A stretch of DNA of 64,000 nucleotides from assembly GCF_003340495.1 (NCBI RefSeq), contig NZ_QASA01000001.1, positions 124,001-188,000 of the forward strand, written 5' to 3'. Position 1 is the stretch's first letter. The number at the start of each line of letters is the position of its first letter. The notes under the pieces were generated by a model that saw nothing but the letters and a program-made list of their open reading frames with translations, ran no database searches and was not told the DNA's origin. Below, in pieces: positions 8,318 through 16,608 of the stretch. This stretch comes from Adhaeribacter pallidiroseus (lineage in GTDB: Bacteria; Bacteroidota; Bacteroidia; Cytophagales; Hymenobacteraceae). A program made the translations under genes and the position numbers.

Positions 8318-8374
8318 GGTCATTTCGAAGGAATCAAATCAGTAGGTAACCGGTTAGATTCCTTCGGAATGACC
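8318..8374. repeat. 18-bp inverted repeat (GGTCATTTCGAAGGAATC)
   Basis: The left arm 8318-8335 and right arm 8357-8374 are complementary over 18 bp with a single mismatch and a 21-nt loop. The sequence would fold as a hairpin on either strand but lacks a T-tract, so it is not an obvious terminator. It resembles palindromic intergenic repeats scattered in Bacteroidota genomes. Confidence 0.65.
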
Positions 8375-8554
8375 AAATTAGATAGGAAGAAACAGCCGAA
8401 ATAAATCTTTAAAGTTTTTCTATAAAATAAATAAGTGCGGTTTTATGCATAAATGCTTATGTCGAACTCACGTTAATTAGATGAATTTTTAGATTTTGAT
8501 TAAGAAAGAGTGTTGGAGTTTTATCAGCCAGACTGTTTTTATAATAGCGTGCAA

Positions 8555-8589
8555 CAAAAAAGACCTTTGCTAAACTTAACAAAGGTCTT
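8555..8589 (-). terminator. intrinsic terminator of the esterase gene
   Basis: A 10-bp perfect stem (AAGACCTTTG at 8560-8569 against CAAAGGTCTT at 8580-8589) is followed on the minus strand by a run of T. It lies 22 nt past the stop of the leftward esterase gene. Confidence 0.85.
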
Positions 8590-8610
8590 GGTATAAAATG
8601 GGGTCGTTGG

Positions 8611-9549
8611 TTATTTTACAGTAGTATTTTTTATAAAGTTGCTGGCCATCATCCAGTTTAAACACCGGTCGAACCAGTAGTCTGGCGTGGTCGGGTTTTT
8701 AAGTCCGAAACCATGGCCTCCTTTGGGGTAAATATGCAGCTCGGCGGGAATGTTTTGCAGTTGTAAAGCCTGGTAAAATAAGATACTGTTATTAGGCGGT
8801 ACCACCTTGTCATCGGAGGCGTGGACCAGAAAGGTAGGCGGCGTTTGTGCGGTAATCTGCTGATCGTTGCTGTATTCTTTTAACTTTTCCGGAGAAGCAT
8901 TTTTACCTAATAGTTTTTCAAAAGAACCCGCGTGGGCTACTCCCGGTTGGCTACTAATTACCGGGTAAACTAAAATCATAAAATCGGGGCGCACCGAGAT
9001 ATTATCCGGGTTCGGGATAACGGCTTTTTGAAAATGAGTACCCGCGGTAGACGCCAGATGGCCACCTGCCGAAAAGCCGATAATGCCGATGCGTTGCGGA
9101 TCTATCTGCCATTCGGTTGCCCGTTTGCGTACTACCCGGATAGCTTGTTGGGCATCTTGCAACGGCGAAATTTCGGGGTTAGTAGAAATATTGGCGTCAG
9201 GTAAACGGTACTTTACCACAAAAGCGGCAATGCCGTGTTCATTAAATTTCCGGGCCACGTCTGCGCCTTCGTGGGCGGCGGCCAAAATAGAGTAACCACC
9301 ACCCGGACAAATAACAACCGCGGCTCCGGTTGCTTTTTCTTTTGGTGGTAAGTAAGCAGTCAGGGTTGGATTGCGAACCTTACTAATGCGCAGAATGCCA
9401 TCTGTTTCGGATTTTTCTTCGTTCGGACCGGGCTTTTCATTCGGGATTTTGCCTTCGTATAAGGGCATCTCCGAAGGTTTAGTTTGAGCAGACACAGAAA
9501 GTAAACTTAGGCTGGTAAGAGCAAGCAGCAGAATAGCTAATTTTTTCAT
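8611..9549 (-). CDS. secreted alpha/beta hydrolase, acetyl-xylan-esterase-like
   Basis: 312 residues with a clear Sec signal peptide (MKKLAILLLALTSLSLLSVS, cleavage near the AQ at residues 21-22). The mature part is an alpha/beta hydrolase: oxyanion motif CPGGGYSILA (about 80-89), nucleophile GFSAGG (about 155-160), Asp in SDDKVVPP (about 250) and His in GGHGFG (about 277-282). The closest family I recognise is the polysaccharide acetyl-esterase group (BD-FAE/Axe-like), acting outside the inner membrane on plant glycans. No other glycan genes are adjacent, so the substrate is uncertain. It is a single-gene unit with its own terminator. Confidence 0.85.
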   Translation of the reverse strand: MKKLAILLLALTSLSLLSVSAQTKPSEMPLYEGKIPNEKPGPNEEKSETDGILRISKVRNPTLTAYLPPKEKATGAAVVICPGGGYSILAAAHEGADVARKFNEHGIAAFVVKYRLPDANISTNPEISPLQDAQQAIRVVRKRATEWQIDPQRIGIIGFSAGGHLASTAGTHFQKAVIPNPDNISVRPDFMILVYPVISSQPGVAHAGSFEKLLGKNASPEKLKEYSNDQQITAQTPPTFLVHASDDKVVPPNNSILFYQALQLQNIPAELHIYPKGGHGFGLKNPTTPDYWFDRCLNWMMASNFIKNTTVK

Positions 9550-9569
9550 GGTTCGATTATTATAAATCG

Positions 9570-9600
9570 CAAATTAATCTTTTCTGGAATAGCTGTTCAA
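9570..9600 (-). promoter_or_regulatory. possible promoter of the esterase gene
   Basis: On the minus strand TTAATTTG (9570-9577) matches TAnnTTTG at seven of eight positions. It is preceded by TTG (9598-9600) at 20-nt spacing, about 20 nt before the ATG. Confidence 0.45.
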
Positions 9601-9666
9601 TTTAATTCTTTATACCTGATTTTTTTAAATTTTTTCTCAAGAGCTAAATCTGTGTGTGGATTAAAA

Positions 9667-9697
9667 ACAAAGCCCGGAATTCGCCGGGCTTTGTTTT
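9667..9697 (-). terminator. intrinsic terminator of pruA
   Basis: An 11-bp perfect GC-rich stem (ACAAAGCCCGG against CCGGGCTTTGT, 6-nt loop) is followed on the minus strand by a T run. It lies 10 nt beyond the pruA stop. Confidence 0.9.
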
Positions 9698-9706
9698 AAG
9701 TTTAAA

Positions 9707-11334
9707 TTAATCTGCTTGCAAAAAAGGGTAACGATAATCTACGGGCGGCACAAAGGTTTCTTTAATGGTGCGGGTAGAGGTCCAGCGAATCAAGTTAAAA
9801 ACGGAACCGGCTTTGTCGTTGGTGCCAGAGGAGCGGGCTCCCCCAAAAGGTTGCTGACCCACTACTGCTCCGGTAGGCTTATCGTTTATGTAAAAGTTGC
9901 CGGCAGCGTGTAGCAATTTACTGGTTGCTAAATCAATGGCGTACCGGTCGCGGGAAAAAATAGAACCCGTTAAAGCATACGGCGAAGTGGTGTTCACAAT
10001 CTCCAACATTTCTTCAAATTGCGATTCTTCGTACACGTAAATGGTAATCACCGGCCCAAATATTTCTTCGCACATGGTTACGTAAGCCGGGTCTTTTACC
10101 AATAATACCGTTGGTTCGATAAAATAACCTACTGATTTATCGTAATTTCCGCCCGCAATCACTTCTACCTCTGGGTCGTTTTTGGCCGATCCGATGTATT
10201 TGGAAATCTTATTAAATGATTTTTCGTCGATTACAGCGTTGATAAAATTGCCAAAATCTTCGGGCGATCCCATTTTAAACGTTTCTAAATCATCCACGAT
10301 GGCTTGTTTTACTTCCGGCCACAAGTTAGCCGGAATATAAGCCCGCGAGGCCGCCGAGCATTTTTGTCCCTGGTACTCGAAAGCTCCGCGGGTAATGCCG
10401 GTGGCTACTTCTTTGGCAATAGCCGATGGATGCGCCACGATAAAATCTTTACCGCCGGTTTCGCCCACAATGCGCGGGTAGCCCCGGTACAGGTGTAAGT
10501 TGTTGCCAATGGTTTTCCAGATGCTGTTAAATACCACGGTAGAACCGGTAAAGTGGATGCCCGCAAACTGCCGATGGCTGAAAATTATATCGCCAGCCAC
10601 GGGGCCATCTACATAAATTAAATTAATAACGCCATCGGGTAAACCGGCAGCCCGGAATAACTGCATTAAAAACTGCGCGGCATATATTTGGGTGTACGCG
10701 GGTTTCCAAACCACTACGTTGCCCATCATGGCGGGTGCGGCGGGCAAATTACCCGCAATGGCGGTAAAGTTAAATGGCGTTAAAGCAAACACGAAGCCTT
10801 CTAAAGGCCGGTGCTCTAAACGATTCCAGATGCCAGGGCTTGATTCAGGTTGTTGCGCATAAATTTCGGTCATGAACTTGGCATTGAAACGCAAAAAATC
10901 GATCATTTCGCAAGCCGAGTCAATTTCTGCTTGATAAGCATTTTTAGATTGCCCCAACATGGTGGCCGCGTTTAAACGGGCTCGCCAAGGACCAGCCAGA
11001 AGTTCGGCCGCTTTTAAAAAAATAGCGGCCCGGCTTTGCCACGGCATGTTAGCCCATTGTTCCCGGGCCGCCAAAGCGGCTTCAATGGCTTGCGTTACGT
11101 GGTTGGCATCGCCTTCGTGGAAATAACCTAATACATGCTGGTGATCGTGGGGCATAGTAAGCGGTAGTTTATTGCCGCTCCGTACTTCCTCGCTGCCAAT
11201 GTACATAGGCACATCTAGTTGTTGGCTTTTTAAATCCTGATAGGTTTGTTGTAATTCTTTTCTTTCCGGCGAACCCGGGGCATAACTTTTTACCGGCTCG
11301 TTTACCGGATGTGGTACTTTAAAAATCCAGACAT
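9707..11334 (-). CDS. pruA: 1-pyrroline-5-carboxylate / L-glutamate gamma-semialdehyde dehydrogenase, apparent N-terminal frameshift
   Basis: NAD-dependent aldehyde dehydrogenase of proline catabolism, oxidising glutamate-semialdehyde to glutamate. It shows ALDH motifs PFNFTAIAGNLP (NAD site), GGKDFIVAHPSA, the catalytic Cys in YQGQKCSAASRAY, and EEIFGPVITIYVY. The in-frame reading has no ATG; its only upstream start is a TTG inside a repeat, giving an unlike-family N-terminus (QPATEKLKYYVWIFK). An ATG at 11332-11334 in the neighbouring frame encodes MSGFL. One extra A in the five-A run at 11321-11325 would give MSGFFKVPHPVNEPVKSYAPG, which looks like the family start. I therefore place the start at 11334 with a suspected single-base deletion. 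Total length is about 542 residues. Confidence 0.88.
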
Positions 11335-11351
11335 AATATTTTAGTTTTTCA

Positions 11352-11439
11352 GTTGCAGGTTGCAAGTTATTTGGTTGGAAAGTTAGAAGGTTGCAGGTTG
11401 CAAGTTACAGGTTATAAGGTTAAAGAGTTACGAAGTTAG
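11352..11439. repeat. heptad array GTTGCAA/GTTACAG family
   Basis: About twelve degenerate 7-8-nt units run head to tail on the plus strand (GTTGCAG, GTTGCAA, GTTACAG, GTTATAAG and similar) immediately upstream of pruA. The matching reverse-complement array is at 11519-11569, so the pair forms a large inverted repeat. Confidence 0.8.
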
Positions 11440-11518
11440 ATTCTTAGATAGTTGAACTGTTAAGGGAATAAACCATTTAGTGCCTTATATATGTGAGATG
11501 CTCTTATAAAGCAGACTT

Positions 11519-11569
11519 TCAACTTGCTAATTTCCCAACTTGCAACCTGCAACTTGTAACCTGCAACTT
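11519..11569. repeat. heptad array CAACTTG/CAACCTG family
   Basis: Units CAACTTG, CAACTTG, CAACCTG, CAACTTG, TAACCTG, CAACT run up to the stop codon of the HAD hydrolase gene. They are the inverse of the array at 11352-11439, about 80 nt away. Confidence 0.8.
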
Positions 11570-12278
11570 ATAGCACCCGCATCAATTCGCTGAGACAGCT
11601 TATTTCGTAGGTTACTTTTTGATGGTGGCGTTTTTTATCGGGGTTAAAGAATATCTGGTCAATACCCGCATTTTTGGCGCCTAATATATCGGCTTCCAGG
11701 CTATCTCCAATCATAAGACAATCTGCGGCTTTTACATTAGCCCGGCTCAAAGCATATTCAAAAATTTTACGGTCGGGTTTGCTGCAATTAATGCATTCCG
11801 AGGTAATTACTTCGGTAAAATAACCGTGTAGTTTAGACGCCGTCAGTTTAATTTTTTGCACCTCTTTAAAGCCGTTGGTAATAATGTGCAGCTTGTATTT
11901 GGTTTGCAGATAGCTTAATACATCGTAGGTATACGGAAAAACGGCCGTTTTCGTGGGGCAAAGCGTGGTAAAAGCGTCGGGCAAACCCGTTGGTATTTGT
12001 TCGGGCGTTAGACCGAGCTTAGTTAAAGTTTGCTCAAAACGACTTACACGTAATTCTTGCTGCGTTATTTTGCCTTCGTGGTACTGGCGCCACATGCGGT
12101 GGTTGATATAACTGTATTTTTTGTAAAAATCAGTAGAGGTAAATTTGCCAAATTTGGCCAGCTCATACTGGTTATATAAAGTAATGATAGTTTCTTCGGC
12201 GTTTTTTTCAAAATCCCAGAGCGTATGGTCCAGGTCGAAGAAAATGTGCTTATAGGTTTTTAACGGAAAAAATTTCAC
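11568..12278 (-). CDS. HAD-family hydrolase, YjjG-like nucleotidase
   Basis: 236-residue haloacid dehalogenase-superfamily phosphatase. Motif I is FFDLDHTLWDF (residues about 13-23), motif II is IITNGF (about 133-138), motif III lies in CSKPDRKIF, and motif IV is MIGDSLEADILGAKNAG (about 191-207). The alpha-helical cap and the DHTLWDFEKNAEE start resemble the YjjG pyrimidine 5'-nucleotidase subfamily, proposed to clean non-canonical nucleotides. The substrate is inferred from similarity only. The terminal stop abuts a heptad array. Confidence 0.85.
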   Translation of the reverse strand: MKFFPLKTYKHIFFDLDHTLWDFEKNAEETIITLYNQYELAKFGKFTSTDFYKKYSYINHRMWRQYHEGKITQQELRVSRFEQTLTKLGLTPEQIPTGLPDAFTTLCPTKTAVFPYTYDVLSYLQTKYKLHIITNGFKEVQKIKLTASKLHGYFTEVITSECINCSKPDRKIFEYALSRANVKAADCLMIGDSLEADILGAKNAGIDQIFFNPDKKRHHQKVTYEISCLSELMRVL

Positions 12279-12333
12279 GGAATTAAGTTAAATCTGTTTA
12301 GTAAGCAACCAGCGGTAGCTCTTTTGCATCTGT

Positions 12334-12720
12334 TTATTGTGGCATCCATTTACGGTTGTGTAGTTTGTTTACGGCTAATTCGCGGTTTGAGTATAAAACC
12401 TGATACGTTTCTTGATCTTTCAGTAACAATTCGTCTTTTTCCAGGTAATTATAGATGGTGTGCAGCAAATCAGCCGTTTCGTCGCGTATGTAATAAAATA
12501 CCCAGTTATCGATGCGCTTAAACGCAACTAAACCCGAAAGTTTTAAATAAGACAAATGTCGGGAAGTTTTGGTTTGCGTAAAATCCAGAACCTGTTCTAT
12601 ATCCGAAATACACATTTCGGTATTTCGGTAAATCAGGTTTAAAATCCGGAGCCGTGATTCATCGCCTAAAGCTTTGAATACTTGTTCGCCAAAAGCTACG
12701 TTAAAATGTTTCAGCCGCAT
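12334..12720 (-). CDS. ArsR-family winged-helix transcriptional regulator
   Basis: 128 residues. The segment VFKALGDESRLRILNLIYRN (residues about 14-33) and the recognition region TQTKTSRHLSYLKLSGLVA (about 48-66) are typical of ArsR/SmtB winged-helix repressors. The metal-binding CxC pair of classic ArsR proteins is absent; there is only one Cys (CISDIE). It may therefore sense something other than a metal, or respond through a partner. It lies 55 nt upstream of the HAD gene and may be cotranscribed with it. Confidence 0.85.
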   Translation of the reverse strand: MRLKHFNVAFGEQVFKALGDESRLRILNLIYRNTEMCISDIEQVLDFTQTKTSRHLSYLKLSGLVAFKRIDNWVFYYIRDETADLLHTIYNYLEKDELLLKDQETYQVLYSNRELAVNKLHNRKWMPQ

Positions 12721-12801
12721 TTGCGTTAGTTAAGGAGTTTGTACGGGATAGATTAAAATATTTTTAAACATTTGCCTTTTTTTTAAAATAAAGTAGTACA
12801 A

Positions 12802-12809
12802 CAAAATTA
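12802..12809 (-). promoter_or_regulatory. possible -7 element upstream of the ArsR gene
   Basis: TAATTTTG on the minus strand matches TAnnTTTG exactly, about 80 nt before the ATG. I found no TTG at the right spacing, so support is partial. Confidence 0.35.
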
Positions 12810-12933
12810 AACGGCAAATTGATTTTTAATAAAACCGTAAAGATTCTATATTTAATAAATGGCTTATTTAAAATAGAGTTGCTCGCTGAATACTTTCAGA
12901 AAAACAGTATAATTGTAAAGAATAAATGTAGAT

Positions 12934-13632
12934 ATGTTACTTAATCACCTTAATTATATACGGCTTTTTAACGGTACCGTAAAGCTGCTTTTTATTTGTT
13001 TCCTGTGTGGTGCCGGATTAATAATCCCGGAAAAAGCTTTTGCCCAAGGTAAATCAACGGTGGTGCAGTTATCAGGGGTGGTGGCTAGTGGCGATAGTTT
13101 GTACGGGGTACCCGGCGTTACGGTCTTTGTGCCCAAAGCAGGTCGCGGTACGGTAACCAACGAATATGGCTACTTCTCGATGCCCGTGCTGGCCGGCGAC
13201 AGCGTGGTAGTACGGGCCCTGGGTTTTAAACACCTGACCGTAATGATTCCAAAAAATTACAATAAACAAAGTTACTCCGTAGTGCTGGAATTAAAAGAAG
13301 ATGCCACCTTACTACCCGAAGTGCGCGTTTTCCCGTACCCCACGGAAGAATTATTTAAAAAAGCGTTTCTGGCTTTACGCGTACCCGACGAGCAAAAATC
13401 AGCGGCCGAAAAGAACCTGAACGAACAACTAATGGCCCGGATTTTTGATAATACCTCCATCGGACCCTCGGCTAATTTCCGCAACACCATGGATATGCAG
13501 CAGATGTATCTGAACAAGCAATCCATGCCCAACCAATACAACAACAACCCCTTACTTAATCCTTTTGCCTGGGGACAACTCATCAAACAAATTAAAAACG
13601 GCGACTTAAAACGTAAGTATAAAGACGATTAG
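12934..13632 (+). CDS. exported carboxypeptidase-regulatory-like (CarboxypepD_reg) protein
   Basis: 232 residues with an N-terminal signal segment (hydrophobic residues about 18-36, ending EKAFAQ). A beta-sandwich follows, typical of CarboxypepD_reg-like domains at the start of TonB-dependent receptors: GVVASGDSLYGVPGVTVFVP (about 47-66), GRGTVTNEYGYFSMPVLAGD and VVVRALGFK. There is no receptor barrel; the C-terminal 100 residues are charged and Asn/Gln-rich (NKQSMPNQYNNNPLLNPF). A cell-envelope role is inferred and the function is unknown. The stop codon runs directly into a heptad array. Confidence 0.75.
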   Translation: MLLNHLNYIRLFNGTVKLLFICFLCGAGLIIPEKAFAQGKSTVVQLSGVVASGDSLYGVPGVTVFVPKAGRGTVTNEYGYFSMPVLAGDSVVVRALGFKHLTVMIPKNYNKQSYSVVLELKEDATLLPEVRVFPYPTEELFKKAFLALRVPDEQKSAAEKNLNEQLMARIFDNTSIGPSANFRNTMDMQQMYLNKQSMPNQYNNNPLLNPFAWGQLIKQIKNGDLKRKYKDD

Positions 13633-13660
13633 GTTATAGGTTGCAAGTTACAGGTTGATA
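13632..13660. repeat. heptad array GTTATAG/GTTGCAA
   Basis: Four units (GTTATAG, GTTGCAA, GTTACAG, GTTGATA) start at the stop codon of the upstream gene. They are of the same family as the arrays at 11352 and 22807. Confidence 0.7.
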
Positions 13661-13843
13661 AAATTAGAACTTTGCGTCGTGTTATGTTCCCAGATAATCA
13701 ATTTTTTAAATATTTTACCTTCTGCAAGACCTATCTTTCCGTGGATTAGCAATATTAAACGCTGGTAAGTAACAAGTTTTGGTAATTATCAGTTTATAAC
13801 AAGGTTAGGTTTAACCTGATTATTCATTAAACTGTAATTTCCG

Positions 13844-15433
13844 ATGAAAATTAATATACCTGTTACCGATCAACCGCGTGTAGTTATTATTGGCTGCGGC
13901 TTTGCGGGCTTGCGGCTCGCCAAAAATCTACGGCACGCCAACTTGCAAGTTGTACTCGTGGATCGCAATAATTACCACAACTTTCAACCGCTGTTATACC
14001 AGGTGGCTACTGGCGGCCTCGAAGCCGATTCCATTGCTTATCCGATCCGGAAAATATTTACCGGTCAACAAAACTTTTTCTTCCGGATGGCCGAAGTAAC
14101 GGCTATTCACCCGGAAATCAACCAAGTGCAAACGACTATCGGCGACATTCGCTACGATTACCTGGTTATTTCGTCGGGCAGCGCTACCAATTTCTTCGGC
14201 AATAAGCAAATCGAAGAAAATGCCATGCAGATTAAGAGCATACCGAGCGCTTTAAATTTGCGCAGCTTAATTTTTCAGAATTTCGAAAAAGCTTTGCTGA
14301 TGACCCGCGAAGACCAGCGCGACCCTTTAATGGATATTGTGGTGGTAGGCGGTGGCCCAACCGGGGTGGAGTTAAGCGGTACTTTAGCCGAAATGAAAAA
14401 GTACGTGCTGCCCAAAGATTATCCGGAGCTGGATCTAAAAATGATGGACATTTACCTGATGGAGGCCGGGCCTACTTTACTCAACGGCATGAGTAAAGAA
14501 TCGCAGGAGAAAGCTTTAAATTACCTGAAAGATATGGGAGTACATGTACTACTCAGCTCTCCCGTAGAATCCTTCGAAAATAATGTAATTAAGTATGGTG
14601 GGGGTAAAACCATCAACGCTTCTACCATGATTTGGGCGGCCGGCGTTTTTGGCGCCAATATCCCCGGCTTAAATGAACCGGCAGTTGCCCGTAACAAACG
14701 GGTAAATGTAAACACTTGGAACCAGGTAATTGGTTACTCTAACATTTTTGCCATTGGCGATCTCGCCAATATGGAAACCAAGGATTTCCCGAAAGGACAC
14801 CCCATGGTAGCACCCGTTGCGATCCAGCAGGCCGAGTTGCTCGCCGAAAATTTACCTAAAATAATGGCCGGACAAACCCCCCGCGAATTTGTGTACAAAA
14901 ACAAAGGCGTTATGGCAACGGTTGGCCGTAACCGGGCGGTAGTAGATTTACCGAATTTTAAATTTGGCGGCTTCTTTGCCTGGCTGGTTTGGATGTTTGT
15001 GCATTTAATGACTTTGGTAGGATTCCGGAACAAACTGGTAACCTTTGTAGGTTGGGTCTGGAATTACTTTGCCTTCGATACCGCTTTGCGTTTAATTATC
15101 CGGCCGTATTTAAAAGAAACCCGCGATGGCAAACAGCAACAACCTTCACCACCGCAACCACCTGCCGCGCAGGGCGGTAATCCTGCGAAGCCCGAAGCGC
15201 CGCAACCGGCTATTCCCACGGTGCAAAATGATCAGAAGCAAACCGCCGAAGTATCGCAGCCCGCAGTGGCCACAGTTAAGCCAGAACTGACTGCTGCTCC
15301 GGTAAATGCAACGGCAACAACGGTGCAAAATACGTCAGGAGCTAATTCGCCGGAAAAAGTAACAACCGCCACCACCGGTAGCTTTAATCAGCCGGCACCC
15401 AATGCGGTTAAGATTCCGCCGGGCACTCCCTAA
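13844..15433 (+). CDS. ndh: type II NADH dehydrogenase (NDH-2) with Pro/Ala/Gln-rich C-terminal tail
   Basis: Single-subunit, non-pumping NADH:quinone oxidoreductase at the inner face of the membrane. The FAD site is VVIIGCGFAGLRLAKNLR (residues about 13-30), the NAD site is VVVGGGPTGVELSGTL (about 166-181), and the second FAD motif is IFAIGDLANMETKDFP. Residues about 374-408 are hydrophobic and would anchor it to the membrane. The catalytic part ends near residue 425. The last roughly 105 residues are low-complexity, rich in P, Q, A, T and V, unlike standard NDH-2 of about 430 residues. It gives the cell an alternative to complex I, encoded in the same window. A terminator follows. Confidence 0.9.
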   Translation: MKINIPVTDQPRVVIIGCGFAGLRLAKNLRHANLQVVLVDRNNYHNFQPLLYQVATGGLEADSIAYPIRKIFTGQQNFFFRMAEVTAIHPEINQVQTTIGDIRYDYLVISSGSATNFFGNKQIEENAMQIKSIPSALNLRSLIFQNFEKALLMTREDQRDPLMDIVVVGGGPTGVELSGTLAEMKKYVLPKDYPELDLKMMDIYLMEAGPTLLNGMSKESQEKALNYLKDMGVHVLLSSPVESFENNVIKYGGGKTINASTMIWAAGVFGANIPGLNEPAVARNKRVNVNTWNQVIGYSNIFAIGDLANMETKDFPKGHPMVAPVAIQQAELLAENLPKIMAGQTPREFVYKNKGVMATVGRNRAVVDLPNFKFGGFFAWLVWMFVHLMTLVGFRNKLVTFVGWVWNYFAFDTALRLIIRPYLKETRDGKQQQPSPPQPPAAQGGNPAKPEAPQPAIPTVQNDQKQTAEVSQPAVATVKPELTAAPVNATATTVQNTSGANSPEKVTTATTGSFNQPAPNAVKIPPGTP

Positions 15434-15454
15434 AAGATTATTGAATTTTAATAC

Positions 15455-15488
15455 AAAAAGCCTTTCTATAAACCAGAAAGGCTTTTTT
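15455..15488. terminator. bidirectional-looking intrinsic terminator after ndh
   Basis: The stem AAAAAGCCTTTCT (15455-15467) pairs with AGAAAGGCTTTTTT (15475-15488) over a 7-nt loop. A T-tract on the plus strand terminates ndh; the A-tract on the left also gives a T-tract for leftward transcription of the S41 gene. Confidence 0.88.
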
Positions 15489-15588
15489 AATAGAGTAGAA
15501 GGACTAAAATTTAAAAATTGATTGGTTTGTTTCAATTTTAGATACGTTTAACCGGCACTTTAACTTACAAACATTTCTTAAGCTACTT

Positions 15589-16608
15589 TTATTTATTGCT
15601 TGAGTTCAGCCTTTGAACCAATAATTCTTGAGCTTTTTCTAATGCTTTTTCTGCAGGTACTTCATGATCCGGAATTACTCCAACGGCTTCCCAATTCGTA
15701 TTAGTATGCTGGTTTACCAATCTTCCATACGGTACTGTCATTATATATTCCTTTGTAACTTTCATTTCTTTGTAGGTATGTGCCCCGCCAACGGTTTTTT
15801 CTCCAACAATTGTGGCTCTTTTGGCAGCTTGCAAAGAATAACAAAAAGCTTCACTGGCCGAGAATGTTTCCTTACTGGTTAGTATTAAAATTGGAATTTC
15901 CAGGAAACGATGCCCCTCTACATAAGGCAAAGTCCAGGATTGTTCTGTCGCCGCTGTACCACGAAAATGCCAGGTATATAAAAGCATATTGGGTGGTAGA
16001 AAATAGCTTAGTAATAGCGCTAAAGTATAGGAATTACCGCCGCCGCGACTTCTTAAATCAAGTATTAATCCATCAACATGCTTCAGAAAAATAGAACTAG
16101 CCATCATCACAGGGCCTGCCATTTCAGGTGATGTAAACTTCGATATTTTTAAATAACCGATATTGTTCTCCAAAACTTTGGCTTCTGGTAAACCGAAGTT
16201 GCTTTTTTTTCTTTCAGTAAAATCTTCTTTGTAAAGCTTTAAACTGTCTTGTTTGGTTTTTACTTGTTCTAACTCCTTCACCATGTTAGGGGAGTATAAT
16301 ATTCTTAAATGTTTGTCAAGCGTAACTTCTTGCATTAACAGCTGTAGTTCTTTACCAAAGGCTTTCGGGTCAGCTACTTTTTCAAAATCACCCGCTTTAA
16401 ACTTTTCATTTAATAGCTTTTCAATTTTCTTTGCCTTGTTTGGGAAAAGATAATTATCATTAAGAATCTGAGACGCCGACTGTATAACACTATATTTTTT
16501 CGTATCGGTTAAATCAAAATTTAGCTGCTGACAAAATGCCGGATTCAAAACTAATACAAGGAACATAAAAACAATATGGCCGATATAGGCCTTATATGTA
16601 GTATCCAT
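15589..16608 (-). CDS. exported S41-family peptidase
   Basis: 339 residues with an N-terminal signal segment (hydrophobic residues about 10-25, ending AFCQQ). An IRBP/tricorn-like N-terminal helical domain comes first, followed by the S41 catalytic core: GYLKISKF (about 151-158), VDGLILDLRSRGGGNS (about 178-193), the Ser-containing TSKETFSASEAF (about 245-256) and VGEKTVGGAH (about 270-279). No PDZ domain is evident between them, as in the retinoid-binding-protein-like branch. It is likely periplasmic or secreted; the substrate is unknown. Confidence 0.85.
   Translation of the reverse strand: MDTTYKAYIGHIVFMFLVLVLNPAFCQQLNFDLTDTKKYSVIQSASQILNDNYLFPNKAKKIEKLLNEKFKAGDFEKVADPKAFGKELQLLMQEVTLDKHLRILYSPNMVKELEQVKTKQDSLKLYKEDFTERKKSNFGLPEAKVLENNIGYLKISKFTSPEMAGPVMMASSIFLKHVDGLILDLRSRGGGNSYTLALLLSYFLPPNMLLYTWHFRGTAATEQSWTLPYVEGHRFLEIPILILTSKETFSASEAFCYSLQAAKRATIVGEKTVGGAHTYKEMKVTKEYIMTVPYGRLVNQHTNTNWEAVGVIPDHEVPAEKALEKAQELLVQRLNSSNK

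Larger units (their letters stand above)
7986..8610. other. intergenic region between nuoA and esterase gene
   Basis: About 625 nt with no convincing gene. It contains the nuo promoter near the left end and a small plus-strand stem (CGAAGT-AAAA-ACTTCG followed by seven T, 8126-8149) with no gene upstream of it. It also holds an inverted repeat at 8318-8374 and the esterase terminator at 8555-8589. A small plus-strand open frame of 62 codons starting near 8010 lies over the promoter and looks random. Confidence 0.6.

Noticed and set aside
9707-11365. A pruA start at the TTG at 11363-11365
   Set aside because: That start lies in a repeat and adds unlike-family residues; the ATG at 11332-11334 with one missing base fits better.
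12954-13586. Antisense open frames opposite the carboxypeptidase-regulatory-like gene
   Set aside because: They are shadows of a clearly coding frame on the other strand.
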